A program made the position numbers and the translations under genes. Below the pieces are notes generated by a model. The model worked only from the letters and a program-made list of their open reading frames with translations. It made no database searches and had not been told where the DNA came from. Source: Photobacterium gaetbulicola Gung47 (lineage in GTDB: Bacteria; Pseudomonadota; Gammaproteobacteria; Enterobacterales; Vibrionaceae). Taken from it: a stretch of DNA of 64,000 nt. The stretch is from positions 2,790,001 to 2,854,000 of the forward strand of contig CP005974.1 in the NCBI GenBank assembly GCA_000940995.1, given 5' to 3'. Shown here piece after piece: positions 25,023 to 33,488 of this stretch. The first letter of the stretch is position 1. Each line of letters begins with the position of its first letter.

Positions 25023-27806
25023 ATGAGTGATGTTTTTGAAAAACCAGAAACGACACCTGGCGTGTCGCAAGCTCAACGGGAGCTGATGCTAAAGCGCATG
25101 GAGCAAAACCCGCAGCGCTTCCAGCAGATGGTGATCGAAGAGAGCATGCAGCTTATCCGCGAGACGCTCAAGCAAGGCAAGCTGTCAGCTGAATTTACCG
25201 ATAAGCTCTGGCAGCTGTTGCTGGCCGACAATGAGCTCAGTGTCGCCCTACAGCGTTACCTATGGCGTATCCCGCTCAAGCAAAAGCGTGCTTTTGTGCA
25301 GGCGCTCGATACCCATATGTCTGAACGCTACCCGATGTTCAAAGGGCTATCCGTCGGATGGCCCGGTAGCAACAACATACCGCCTTACGTCCGCCCTGCC
25401 GAAGAGCGCCGCAAGGACTTTGACTTAGTTAGCCAAGGCTACCTCGGTTACATGGGGCTCGGCTACAGCCTGCGGGAAGTTGAACTGTTCGTGTGGCTGG
25501 AAGTGATCCGAGACAAGCAGTGTGAAGACCGCCCGTGTGAAATCGGTGTGCCGAAGTGCGATCGCGACGGTAACCCCGCTGAAGAAAACGACGGAGGCTG
25601 CCCGGTTAAGATCCACATTCCTCAGGTTCTCAACCTGATGGGTGAAGGCCGCTTTAGAGACGCTTTCGAGCTGATCCGCGATGCCAACCCACTGCCGAAT
25701 GTTACCGGCCGGGTTTGCCCGCAGGAGCTGCAATGTCAGGGGGTGTGTACCCACAACGACAGGCCAATAGAAATCGGCCAGTTGGAGTGGTTCCTGCCCC
25801 AGCGTGAGCGCGAACTTTCCAACGGTGAACCACCAAAACCGGCTGACATTAACCCTTGGGTTGCGGCGACCAAGCCTCCGGTTGCGATTGTGGGTTCTGG
25901 GCCTTCAGGGCTGATCAATGCCTACTTGCTTGCCAAAGAAGGCTACCCAGTTACCGTGTTCGAGGCATTCCATGTCTTGGGCGGGGTACTGAGGTACGGT
26001 ATCCCTGAGTTCCGCCTGCCTAACCAGTTGGTGGACGATGTGGTTGAGAAAATCAAAGCGCTCGGCGGCCGCTTTGTCACCAACTACATCGTAGGTAAGA
26101 CCGCAACGCTTGAAGACCTTAAGCGTGCTGGCTTCACGCGCATTTTCGTCGGTACCGGGGCGGGCTTGCCGCGCTTTATGAATGTACCGGGTGAGCATTT
26201 GCTGAACATCATGTCGGCCAATGAATTCCTTACCCGTGTCAATCTGATGCACGCCAACGAGCCTGACTACGAAACGCCAATGCCGGATATGGAAGGCAAG
26301 GAAGTGATGATCATCGGTGGTGGTAACACCGCGATGGACGCTGCCCGTACCGCTTGCCGTTTGGGGGCCAACGTCACTATCGTCTACCGCCGGACCCAAC
26401 AGGAAATGCCAGCCCGTGTCGAAGAGCTTCACCATGCGCTCGAAGAAGGGATCATGCTCAAAGAGCTCCGCTCCCCTTGCGAGTTCAACGGCGACAAGAA
26501 CCATGTTCTGGCCAGTGCCAAACTTGATGTGATGGCGCTGGGCGAGCCCGATGCGTCTGGCCGTAGACGTCCACAGTCTACCGGTGAGTTTGAGCTGATG
26601 AAGGTCGACTTTGCCATTATGGCCTTGGGTAACAGCTCTAACCCGATCGTCAAAGACGCTAACCCAGACTTGGATACCTCCAAGTGGGGTACGCTGCTGC
26701 TCAACAAAGGCTCGCAAGAGACCTCGCTAAGCGGCGTGTACAGTGGTGGTGATGCTACCCGTGGTGGTTCTACCGCGATCAAGGCCGCTGGTGACGGTCA
26801 GGCAGCGGCAAGAGAGATCATGGGCCACCTTGATTTCAACGCCAAGGAAGTCGAAGGGCTAGTCGCACAAGCTTGCCACTACACGGGGCTTAGCCAAACG
26901 CCGCCGAAAATCGTCAAACGTCGGCAATTGACCGAGGAAATTGTCGAGTTCACCATTACCTCACCGCTGATTGCCCGCTCAGCCAAGGCGGGACAGTTTG
27001 TCAGGGTACTGGCGGATGAAAAAGGTGAATTGATCCCGCTGACTCTGGCCGACTGGGACGCCGAGGCCGGCACTATCGAGCTAGTGATCCAAGGTCTGGG
27101 GACCAGCTCCAAGCTGATCAACCAAATGCAAGAAGGCGACTGCTTCGAGGCCATTGCCGGCCCACTGGGGCAAGCAAGCCACGTGGTGAAACACCCTGAC
27201 AACCAGAGTGTTATCTTCACCGCTGGCGGCGTTGGTCTGCCGGCGGTACACCCGATCATGCGTGCCCATCTGGAAATCGGCAACAAAGTCACTCTGATCT
27301 CCGGTTTCAGAAGCAAAACCCATAGCTTCTGGACCGAGGAAGGTGACAAAGTCGAGAACCTCCGGGCTGCGTTCCCAGGTTTGCTGGAAGTGGTTTACAC
27401 CAGTAATGACGGTACATTCGGCATCGAAGGGTTCGTGACTAATCCGCTGGAAGATCGCCTGGTGCAGCACAGGGAAGCCAATAGTCCTGATTCTGATCAG
27501 ACAATTGCAGAAGTCATCACCATAGGTCCGCCAATGATGATGCGTGCAGTGAGCGATCAGACTCTAGGCTATCAAGTCCCTTGTGTTGCCAGCCTCAACT
27601 CCATCATGGTGGATGCCACCGGCATGTGTGGCGCCTGCATGGTGCCAGTGATGGAAGACGGCAAACTGGTGCGCAAGCACGCCTGTATCGATGGTCCTGA
27701 AATCAACAGCCATGTCATCGACTGGGACAAGTTCTTGCCAAGGTTTAACCAGTTCAAACCACAAGAGCGCCAGAGCCAGATCGCGCACCGGTTGATTGAG
27801 GAGTAA
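25023..27806 (+). CDS. NfnB-NfnA-like fused flavoprotein (GltD-type plus ferredoxin-NADP reductase-type)
   Basis: The 927-residue protein has a helical N-terminal region (1-120), then a GltD-like half with cysteine-rich segments (about 165-250), an FAD motif AIVGSGPSGL near 290 and an NADPH motif IIGGGNTAMDAAR near 430. The C-terminal half (about 620-927) is of the dihydroorotate dehydrogenase electron-transfer type, with GGVGLPAVHPI near 740 and a 2Fe-2S Cys set starting CGAC at Cys869. In NfnAB and sulfide dehydrogenase (SudAB) these halves are separate subunits moving electrons between ferredoxin and NAD(P)H. Coupled to the 2-oxoacid oxidoreductase, it probably passes electrons from pyruvate to NADP. 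E. coli YgfK is related only in its GltD-like part. Confidence 0.82.
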   Translation: MSDVFEKPETTPGVSQAQRELMLKRMEQNPQRFQQMVIEESMQLIRETLKQGKLSAEFTDKLWQLLLADNELSVALQRYLWRIPLKQKRAFVQALDTHMSERYPMFKGLSVGWPGSNNIPPYVRPAEERRKDFDLVSQGYLGYMGLGYSLREVELFVWLEVIRDKQCEDRPCEIGVPKCDRDGNPAEENDGGCPVKIHIPQVLNLMGEGRFRDAFELIRDANPLPNVTGRVCPQELQCQGVCTHNDRPIEIGQLEWFLPQRERELSNGEPPKPADINPWVAATKPPVAIVGSGPSGLINAYLLAKEGYPVTVFEAFHVLGGVLRYGIPEFRLPNQLVDDVVEKIKALGGRFVTNYIVGKTATLEDLKRAGFTRIFVGTGAGLPRFMNVPGEHLLNIMSANEFLTRVNLMHANEPDYETPMPDMEGKEVMIIGGGNTAMDAARTACRLGANVTIVYRRTQQEMPARVEELHHALEEGIMLKELRSPCEFNGDKNHVLASAKLDVMALGEPDASGRRRPQSTGEFELMKVDFAIMALGNSSNPIVKDANPDLDTSKWGTLLLNKGSQETSLSGVYSGGDATRGGSTAIKAAGDGQAAAREIMGHLDFNAKEVEGLVAQACHYTGLSQTPPKIVKRRQLTEEIVEFTITSPLIARSAKAGQFVRVLADEKGELIPLTLADWDAEAGTIELVIQGLGTSSKLINQMQEGDCFEAIAGPLGQASHVVKHPDNQSVIFTAGGVGLPAVHPIMRAHLEIGNKVTLISGFRSKTHSFWTEEGDKVENLRAAFPGLLEVVYTSNDGTFGIEGFVTNPLEDRLVQHREANSPDSDQTIAEVITIGPPMMMRAVSDQTLGYQVPCVASLNSIMVDATGMCGACMVPVMEDGKLVRKHACIDGPEINSHVIDWDKFLPRFNQFKPQERQSQIAHRLIEE

Positions 27807-27830
27807 GCTCCAGTAGCTAGATAGCATCAA

Positions 27831-27861
27831 AGGGCTTCACTGCAGAGTGAGGCCCTTTTTC
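27831..27861 (+). terminator. Intrinsic terminator after the oxidoreductase operon
   Basis: An 11-bp stem (AGGGCTTCACT/AGTGAGGCCCT) with a GCAG loop is followed by a T run. Confidence 0.88.
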
Positions 27862-27982
27862 TTGCCCGAATAATAATAGCGTTGCCCTCCATCAGTCACG
27901 GGGCATTATCATTCAATATTGCGGCATGACGTGGCCTTCAAAACGACTACACTTAAACGACGATTAATGGCAGGAGACGGCT

Positions 27983-28201
27983 ATGAGTGGCCCCGATCAT
28001 CACACCTACAAAAAAATGGAACTGGTTGGCTCGTCTCCAGACAGTATTGAAGACGCAATCAGCAACGCTATTGAACGGGCAAACGAAACCGTCAAAAACC
28101 TGCGCTGGTTTGAGGTCGTCGAAACCCGCGGCCATATTGAAGATGGCAAAGTGGCCCACTGGCAGGTAACCATTAAAATCGGCTTTACCCTAGAAGAGTA
28201 A
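27983..28201 (+). CDS. Dodecin family flavin-binding protein
   Basis: The 72-residue protein fits dodecin in length and pattern: HTYKKMELVGSSPDSIEDA, a helix with AIERANETVKNLRWFEV, and a final strand VAHWQVTIKIGF. The Trp in NLRWFEV is where dodecins stack flavin. Dodecins form hollow 12-mers that bind and store flavins in the cytoplasm. The start follows AGGAG. Its place after two large flavoproteins may be chance, as a terminator separates them. Confidence 0.92.
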   Translation: MSGPDHHTYKKMELVGSSPDSIEDAISNAIERANETVKNLRWFEVVETRGHIEDGKVAHWQVTIKIGFTLEE

Positions 28202-28214
28202 GCCGATCTTTCAT

Positions 28215-30113
28215 TTAAAGTAACAACCAGTGGCGCAAGGTCCGCAGCGCCCGCTCAGAGAAATCCATTTGTTCTATGCTCTTCTTGGCTTCCAACGCTA
28301 ACTTGGGCTCGTCGGTAATAATGCCATCCACCCCCAACAGGAATAGCCGCTCCATCGCAGCTGAGTTGTTGATGGTCCAAGCCAATACCTCTTGCTCCCG
28401 TTGCTGGATTTCAATGATCCGCCACGTATCAAGCCATTGATCGCTGAGCATCAGCATATCCACTTCTCGTTCAAGCTCGGACTCGCCAACACTGGCGGCA
28501 TAAATAAGCGCATAGCGTAGCTGTTCAGGACGCGATGCCTCCATCTTGTTCATCAGCCGTGCCAGCAGTTCGACATCCAAGCTCGACACAATCATGGCTT
28601 GCTGGTACTTCGGCAGCAACTCCGCCATTGCCAGAGCTAGATCGAAGCTTCGGTTGTAACGCTTTAATTCAATATTGAATTCGATATCATCGGCATAGTC
28701 ATCCAATAACTGTTTTAACAGCGGCGGAGGTACTTGGTTCTTAGCCTGATAAGCCGCGACTATCTCAGAATAACTGGCCTCTTCCACCACCAAGTGAGAG
28801 CCAAGCATACGGCCCAAGTCACGGTCGTGGAAAACCACCACCTGCCCGTCCTTGGTGATCTGCACATCAATTTCGGTACTCTGGACCCCCAGCGATATTG
28901 CGTACTGTATGCCTGCTTCACTGTTTTCTGGGTACGCAAATCCCCCACCGCGGTGCGCGGTGACATAGCCAGAGGTATTGGTTTGCAAATGTCCGACGAA
29001 ATGGCGCACGTCGGAGTAACCATTCACTGATGCAAAGACAATGAACAACACCATGACACTACTGAGCAAAATACGGCGCTCGGTGCTTTGCATCAGCCCC
29101 GCAAATCGTTCTTCTTCATTGACCAGTTTATGGCGCCTGGTTTGCAGGCGCAGCACATAGTATTGGCAACTTGCGTAAATAAAGCGGTCGACAAAGCTCA
29201 GCAGAAAGGCGACGCCAATCAGCAGAACCGTTGCAACCATCAGCCAAGGGTAACGCTCAGGATCATAAGTTGCCCAGTGCAGTACGGGTTCAAGCACAAA
29301 CAAAATGCCCTTGGCGATAATCGCAATAATAACCACCCGGCCGAATAACCAAGCAATATGGCCCAATAAAATATGCGGATAAATGCCTTGGCTCAAACGC
29401 TGGGCTTGCTTGAACAGCCGCCACTGGGAGCAGTTTTGAAACAGGCTCAGCGGCAAGGCGAGCCACCAGCTAGCCCAATAGCGCAGAACCAACAAGACAA
29501 TCGGTAACGTGAGCAGGACCAATAAGCCAACCGCCAGCCACAACGAGCTCATCTGGTGGCTGAGATAATAGTTGATATCCCAGTCATTGAGCATAAGCCC
29601 GTAGATCCAGCGCCCGCACCACACCAAGGTAGAAAGCAGCAGACTGATCCCAAGCGATTGTGCCAGCACGACCTTTGCCACCCGAAAGCTGCGCTGGAGG
29701 ATCAGTCCGAACGTATCCAATATCGATCGCTTGCCCAGATCATGCTGGGCCAGCAAGATGCTAATTGTTGAGTGTTCGACGAAAAAGGCAAAACTCAGCT
29801 GTGTGATAAACCACAAGCTCAGCAAAAAGCCTGCTGGCGAGAGGAAGAAAGACAGTAACTCCTGATTGGCAATGGCACTCACCCCATGAAACGCCATCAA
29901 CTTGGAGCTGATCCAAATATCGAGCGGGACGAACAAGGTCAGCAGTGCACAGCGCACAAAAAGGAAACTGGCCAGCATCTGCAAGCCACTGGTTCTGAGC
30001 CGGTGCCATATGAAATATAAAATGTGCCGACCGCGATGAATTATTGCGCTAGTCAAATGTCGTTTTCGCCAAGTTGTATTTTGATTCGAAGGAATATAAT
30101 AACACCGGAGCAA
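28215..30113 (-). CDS. Membrane-anchored glycerophosphodiester phosphodiesterase
   Basis: The N-terminal half (to about residue 370) has around eight hydrophobic segments of the GPDPase-membrane type. The C-terminal domain (about 385-632) is a GDPD enzyme with HRGGGFAYPENS, a metal-binding Glu-Asp pair in TEIDVQ, the catalytic His in VVFHDRDLG, and FNIELKR. It should release glycerol 3-phosphate from glycerophosphodiesters or act on membrane glycolipids. The long frame begins with TTG and has no ribosome site, so the true start is uncertain and may lie further in. The gene is convergent with dodecin, 13 bases away. Confidence 0.85.
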   Translation of the reverse strand: MLRCYYIPSNQNTTWRKRHLTSAIIHRGRHILYFIWHRLRTSGLQMLASFLFVRCALLTLFVPLDIWISSKLMAFHGVSAIANQELLSFFLSPAGFLLSLWFITQLSFAFFVEHSTISILLAQHDLGKRSILDTFGLILQRSFRVAKVVLAQSLGISLLLSTLVWCGRWIYGLMLNDWDINYYLSHQMSSLWLAVGLLVLLTLPIVLLVLRYWASWWLALPLSLFQNCSQWRLFKQAQRLSQGIYPHILLGHIAWLFGRVVIIAIIAKGILFVLEPVLHWATYDPERYPWLMVATVLLIGVAFLLSFVDRFIYASCQYYVLRLQTRRHKLVNEEERFAGLMQSTERRILLSSVMVLFIVFASVNGYSDVRHFVGHLQTNTSGYVTAHRGGGFAYPENSEAGIQYAISLGVQSTEIDVQITKDGQVVVFHDRDLGRMLGSHLVVEEASYSEIVAAYQAKNQVPPPLLKQLLDDYADDIEFNIELKRYNRSFDLALAMAELLPKYQQAMIVSSLDVELLARLMNKMEASRPEQLRYALIYAASVGESELEREVDMLMLSDQWLDTWRIIEIQQREQEVLAWTINNSAAMERLFLLGVDGIITDEPKLALEAKKSIEQMDFSERALRTLRHWLLL

Positions 30114-30325
30114 AAAGGATGCTTAGCATAGATAAGCGATAGCACATTATGGCGTAGTGGCTATTGAATAATTGATACCCGCACTCTACCTCGATTTCGT
30201 TTAGGTGCCAGAGGCCGCAAATTAGTACGGGAGCTTAGTCAGCCATGTATTGATCCGTAATAGGTCGCTAGGCGAATTTTCCTGATAGGTTATTGATATT
30301 TACAGTAATAAATCAAAGGTATTAA

Positions 30326-31270
30326 ATGAAAATCTGCTGGTTTCTATGCGGCTGTTTATCCGTAGCGAGCGTTGGCGCGTCAGCTGTCAGTTTCCCTGAA
30401 GTTCGGTTGGCAAACGATATGGTTGAAATGGCGATATACCTGCCAGATGTTGAGGACGGTTCATATCGTTCCACTCGGTTTGACTGGTCAGGTTTGATCC
30501 ACTCGTTTCAGTTAGACGGTGTTGAGTATTTTGGTCGTTGGCGCTTTGAGCCCGTACATGACCCCAAAATACACTTCAGTGTGAATGGACCGGCCCAGAT
30601 ATTCGACAACCTGGGTTATGGTGAATCCGAGACTTTTGTTCGTATCGGTATCGGTGTCCTGAAAAAACCAGCTGACGAAGAACGTTTTAACTTTACCAAC
30701 CCCTACCAGATCCTTGACCATGGCGAATGGCAAATCAATGCTTCCGACCACAGTGTAGAATTCATTCAGACACTGCAGGATGGCACGGGGTATGGCTATC
30801 GTTATCAAAAGACCATTACCTTGGACGAGCAGGGATTTACCATGTCACATCAACTGGAAAACACCGGCGAAAAGGCAATTGAAACCACTGTGTTCAACCA
30901 CCACTTTTTTGTCATTGATGACCAGAAGGTTGATCAGCAATATCAAGTGTTTTTTCCTTTTTCTCCGGAAAAGCGCAAAAGCGAGCCTCGTATAAAACTA
31001 GATAGCAACAGCCTTCAGATCCTTGAGACGATCCGCGACGATCGCCGACTGTTTATTCCTCTGACAGGTTTTGCCAGTACCTCAGATGATCACCAGTTTC
31101 GCGTTCATCACCACGGACTGAACCGGGGCATCGATGTCAAGGTGGATCAGCCATTGAGCAGACTAGTGGTCTGGGCTAATGACCGTTCCCTCTCCCCGGA
31201 AAATTTTATCGAGGTTAATGTACCGGTAGGGGAAAGCTTCAGCTGGAACGCACAATACCGGGTTTATTGA
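30326..31270 (+). CDS. Exported galactose-mutarotase-fold protein
   Basis: The 314-residue protein has a short signal peptide (to about residue 20, VGASA) followed by a beta-rich domain of the aldose-1-epimerase/mutarotase superfamily: FDWSGLIHSFQLDG, then HQLENTGEKAIETTVFNHHFF, and a final ENFIEVNVPVGESFSW. The His pair in FNHHFF lies where epimerases have an active-site His. Substrate and activity are unknown; a periplasmic sugar-binding or epimerase role is inferred. The start follows AAAGG. No sugar-catabolic genes are adjacent. Confidence 0.6.
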   Translation: MKICWFLCGCLSVASVGASAVSFPEVRLANDMVEMAIYLPDVEDGSYRSTRFDWSGLIHSFQLDGVEYFGRWRFEPVHDPKIHFSVNGPAQIFDNLGYGESETFVRIGIGVLKKPADEERFNFTNPYQILDHGEWQINASDHSVEFIQTLQDGTGYGYRYQKTITLDEQGFTMSHQLENTGEKAIETTVFNHHFFVIDDQKVDQQYQVFFPFSPEKRKSEPRIKLDSNSLQILETIRDDRRLFIPLTGFASTSDDHQFRVHHHGLNRGIDVKVDQPLSRLVVWANDRSLSPENFIEVNVPVGESFSWNAQYRVY

Positions 31271-31367
31271 TTATGCATTACAGCAAAACGGGAGTTACGT
31301 CTCAAAGCGGCAAGAAAGGTGTTCAGGTAACTTCAATCGATAGAAACTCATCACATCGAGACGCCTC

Positions 31368-31595
31368 ATGCTGACAAATGAAGAAGTTCACTACTGCTCC
31401 AAATGCGCAATGGAGACTAAGCATATTGTTGTTTTAGTTCGAGATGAACCTGAGCAGAGCAAATTTAAGGATTTCTTAAAAGGCTTTATTAAAAGTGCTG
31501 CGGTTGGCGCGTTTGAAGCCACTATGGATGACTTTTCACGCCATAGTATTTGCGAAAAGTGCGGTAAGAAGACGATTAACGACAACCTCACCTAG
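31368..31595 (+). CDS. Small zinc-ribbon-like protein
   Basis: The 75-residue product has two CxxC pairs (YCSKCAM near the start and CEKCGKK near the end) that could bind one zinc ion, separated by a helical amphipathic middle. I do not recognise the family. It looks like a cytoplasmic zinc-ribbon protein. An imperfect hairpin follows the gene. Confidence 0.6.
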   Translation: MLTNEEVHYCSKCAMETKHIVVLVRDEPEQSKFKDFLKGFIKSAAVGAFEATMDDFSRHSICEKCGKKTINDNLT

Positions 31596-31611
31596 CAACA
31601 GCGTCAGTACC

Positions 31612-31640
31612 GATTTGTGCAGCAAGCTGCTACACAAATC
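31612..31640. terminator. Possible bidirectional terminator hairpin
   Basis: GATTTGTG pairs with CACAAATC and AGCA with TGCT across a one-base mismatch. It lies between convergent genes. No clear T run follows. Confidence 0.4.
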
Positions 31641-31666
31641 AGTCCAAGCTAACTTTGATTAGGGGA

Positions 31667-32119
31667 TTAGTGCTTATACCTGAAGGTATTACTATCATCA
31701 ATAATTTGAATTTTGACCGGTGCTAAGCCTTTCTTGGTGTCACCTATTTGTTCAAATGACTTATGAGAAAGGTCAATGACTCGGTCTTTGGCAAAAGGAC
31801 CTCGATCATTGATCTTCACATCTACCGTTTTGTTGTTAGCTGTATTTGTAACCCTCACGATAGTCCCAAAAGGTAAGGTTTTATGAGCCGCTGTATAGGC
31901 TCTCATGTTATACCGCTCACCACTTGCAGTGAGCTTTCCGTGGTATCTGTCACCATACCACGACGCTTGGCCAACAAGCTTATGTGACTTGGCGTAAACC
32001 TTTGTTTTTTCATCATAGACTGCCTCAGTTGACGAGCAGCCCGCAAGCACAGTAAAGATGAAAGCAGCAAAAGCGAGGTTTAATTTTTTCATGCTATTTT
32101 GATACTCAATTTTCTTCAT
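31667..32119 (-). CDS. RlpA-like lipoprotein (double-psi beta-barrel)
   Basis: The protein is 150 residues, or 141 from the second Met. A hydrophobic signal ends in the lipobox LAGC (Cys at about residue 28), so it should be a lipoprotein. The rest is one RlpA/DPBB domain: GQASWYGDRYHGKLTASGERYN, LPFGTIVRV and the catalytic-type motif VKINDRGPF. RlpA proteins are septal lytic transglycosylases; this short form lacks the usual C-terminal SPOR domain. Either Met is possible as the start; the second gives the more typical signal peptide. Confidence 0.85.
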   Translation of the reverse strand: MKKIEYQNSMKKLNLAFAAFIFTVLAGCSSTEAVYDEKTKVYAKSHKLVGQASWYGDRYHGKLTASGERYNMRAYTAAHKTLPFGTIVRVTNTANNKTVDVKINDRGPFAKDRVIDLSHKSFEQIGDTKKGLAPVKIQIIDDSNTFRYKH

Positions 32120-32141
32120 GTCATGTTTGTCTATTTCTGAC

Positions 32142-32393
32142 TTATTGTTGGTTTAAAAATATTGCCTGGAGTGTCATAGCTTCAAGACGTCTTATTAATA
32201 ATGAGTGTGAAATACCCGCTCTAGCATGCTGCGTCACTGTATACAAAGCGACCACAGTTGCAATAAAACAGTTTAGAAACGCGAATGAGGCAAACATGGC
32301 CATCCGATATGACTCGCCTATCTTTCCATGAACGATGGTTCGATTGGTCATGATTAAGAAAGATTTTAGAAATGAAAATATAAAAGTCAGCAA
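32142..32393 (-). CDS. Hypothetical small membrane protein
   Basis: This is an 83-residue frame from a TTG, or 69 residues from the internal ATG at 32351. It has one hydrophobic segment (MFASFAFLNCFIATVVALY). There is no recognisable family and no good ribosome site for either start. It sits 22 bases upstream of the RlpA-like gene on the same strand. Confidence 0.3.
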   Translation of the reverse strand: MLTFIFSFLKSFLIMTNRTIVHGKIGESYRMAMFASFAFLNCFIATVVALYTVTQHARAGISHSLLIRRLEAMTLQAIFLNQQ

Positions 32394-32441
32394 CGTTTGA
32401 GATCTGTGGCAGATTGTTAGTGGCTATTCATTGATCCCCAC

Positions 32442-32478
32442 AAAAAAAACAGCAACCCAATTCCTTGAGTTGCTGTTT
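32442..32478 (-). terminator. Terminator of the carbamate kinase transcript
   Basis: AACAGCAAC and GTTGCTGTT form a 9-bp stem. On the minus strand it is followed by a run of eight T. Confidence 0.85.
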
Positions 32479-32509
32479 GTTCATCAAGCCTGGATTAAAC
32501 CACTAGCAG

Positions 32510-33427
32510 CTACTCACTAACACAGGTACCTGCTCGCTCGGCCAGTACATCCAGCCCTTCTTCCAAGGCGCCGATGTAGGCTCTGCCACCGAACTGGGCG
32601 AAGTCGGCGGCGGCTTCAACTTTCGGGCCCATCGAGCCTGCCGGGAATTGGTATTCGCTCAGCTGAGCCGGCGTGGTAGAGCGCAGTGCGCGCTGGTTCT
32701 CGGTGCCCCAGTCAAGGTAGACCGCATCGGCATCAGTCAGGATCAATAACTTGTCGGCTTTGAGCTGCTTGGCCAGCAAAGTGGCAGCCAGATCTTTGTC
32801 GATCACCCCTTCGACCCCGGCGTAACCGCAGTCGGTTTTGCGTACCGGGATCCCGCCACCACCGCAGCAGATCACAATGTCGCCAGCGCCCAACAGGGTT
32901 TCGATAGATTTCTTATCGATGATGTTCAGCGGCTTGGGTGACGGTACGACGCGGCGGACAAATTCGCCATCACGTTTCATGGTCCAGTTGTTGGCTTCAG
33001 CCAAGATACCGGCTTCTTCCTCGTTGTAGACAGGGCCAACGAACTTGGTCGGGTCGAGCATACTCGGGTCGTTCGGATCGACTTCGATACGGGTCAGCAA
33101 GCTGGTGACTTCAGTATCCGGCATCAGGTTTTGCAACTCCTGCGCCAGCATATAGCCGATCATACCTTCACTTTCGGCGCCCAAAACATCGAGCGGGTAA
33201 GGCTGAACCTTGTCGTAAGCCAGGTTTTGCAACGCTAACAAACCGACCTGAGGCCCATTACCATGGACAATCGCCACTTGGTATTCCTTGGCAATTTCCG
33301 CAATCGCCTTGGCGGCAATCTTGATATTGGCAAGTTGGTTGGTAAAACTTGGCGCATCGCCGCGACGCAACAGTGCATTTCCCCCTAAGGCGACGACAGC
33401 AGTACTCTTCTTGGTTGGGGTGTTCAT
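32510..33427 (-). CDS. arcC: Carbamate kinase (YqeA/ArcC)
   Basis: The 305-residue protein is full length for carbamate kinase, with VVALGGNALL at the start, VAIVHGNGPQVG, CCGGGGIPV and LTDADAVY. It transfers phosphate from carbamoyl phosphate to ADP, giving ATP, carbon dioxide and ammonia. As the last gene of the yge set it would harvest the carbamoyl phosphate released by YgeW, the energy-yielding step of anaerobic purine use. E. coli calls the copy in this cluster yqeA. The start follows AGGAG. Confidence 0.93.
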   Translation of the reverse strand: MNTPTKKSTAVVALGGNALLRRGDAPSFTNQLANIKIAAKAIAEIAKEYQVAIVHGNGPQVGLLALQNLAYDKVQPYPLDVLGAESEGMIGYMLAQELQNLMPDTEVTSLLTRIEVDPNDPSMLDPTKFVGPVYNEEEAGILAEANNWTMKRDGEFVRRVVPSPKPLNIIDKKSIETLLGAGDIVICCGGGGIPVRKTDCGYAGVEGVIDKDLAATLLAKQLKADKLLILTDADAVYLDWGTENQRALRSTTPAQLSEYQFPAGSMGPKVEAAADFAQFGGRAYIGALEEGLDVLAERAGTCVSE

Positions 33428-33488
33428 AACTACTCCTTGAATTATCCTTGTTGTTTTGGGGCTATCACCCCTGCCCGTTCGTTACGGT

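Noticed and set aside
25905..26717. 270-codon frame antisense to the Nfn-like gene
   Set aside because: It is a shadow of a strongly coding frame, with no family pattern.
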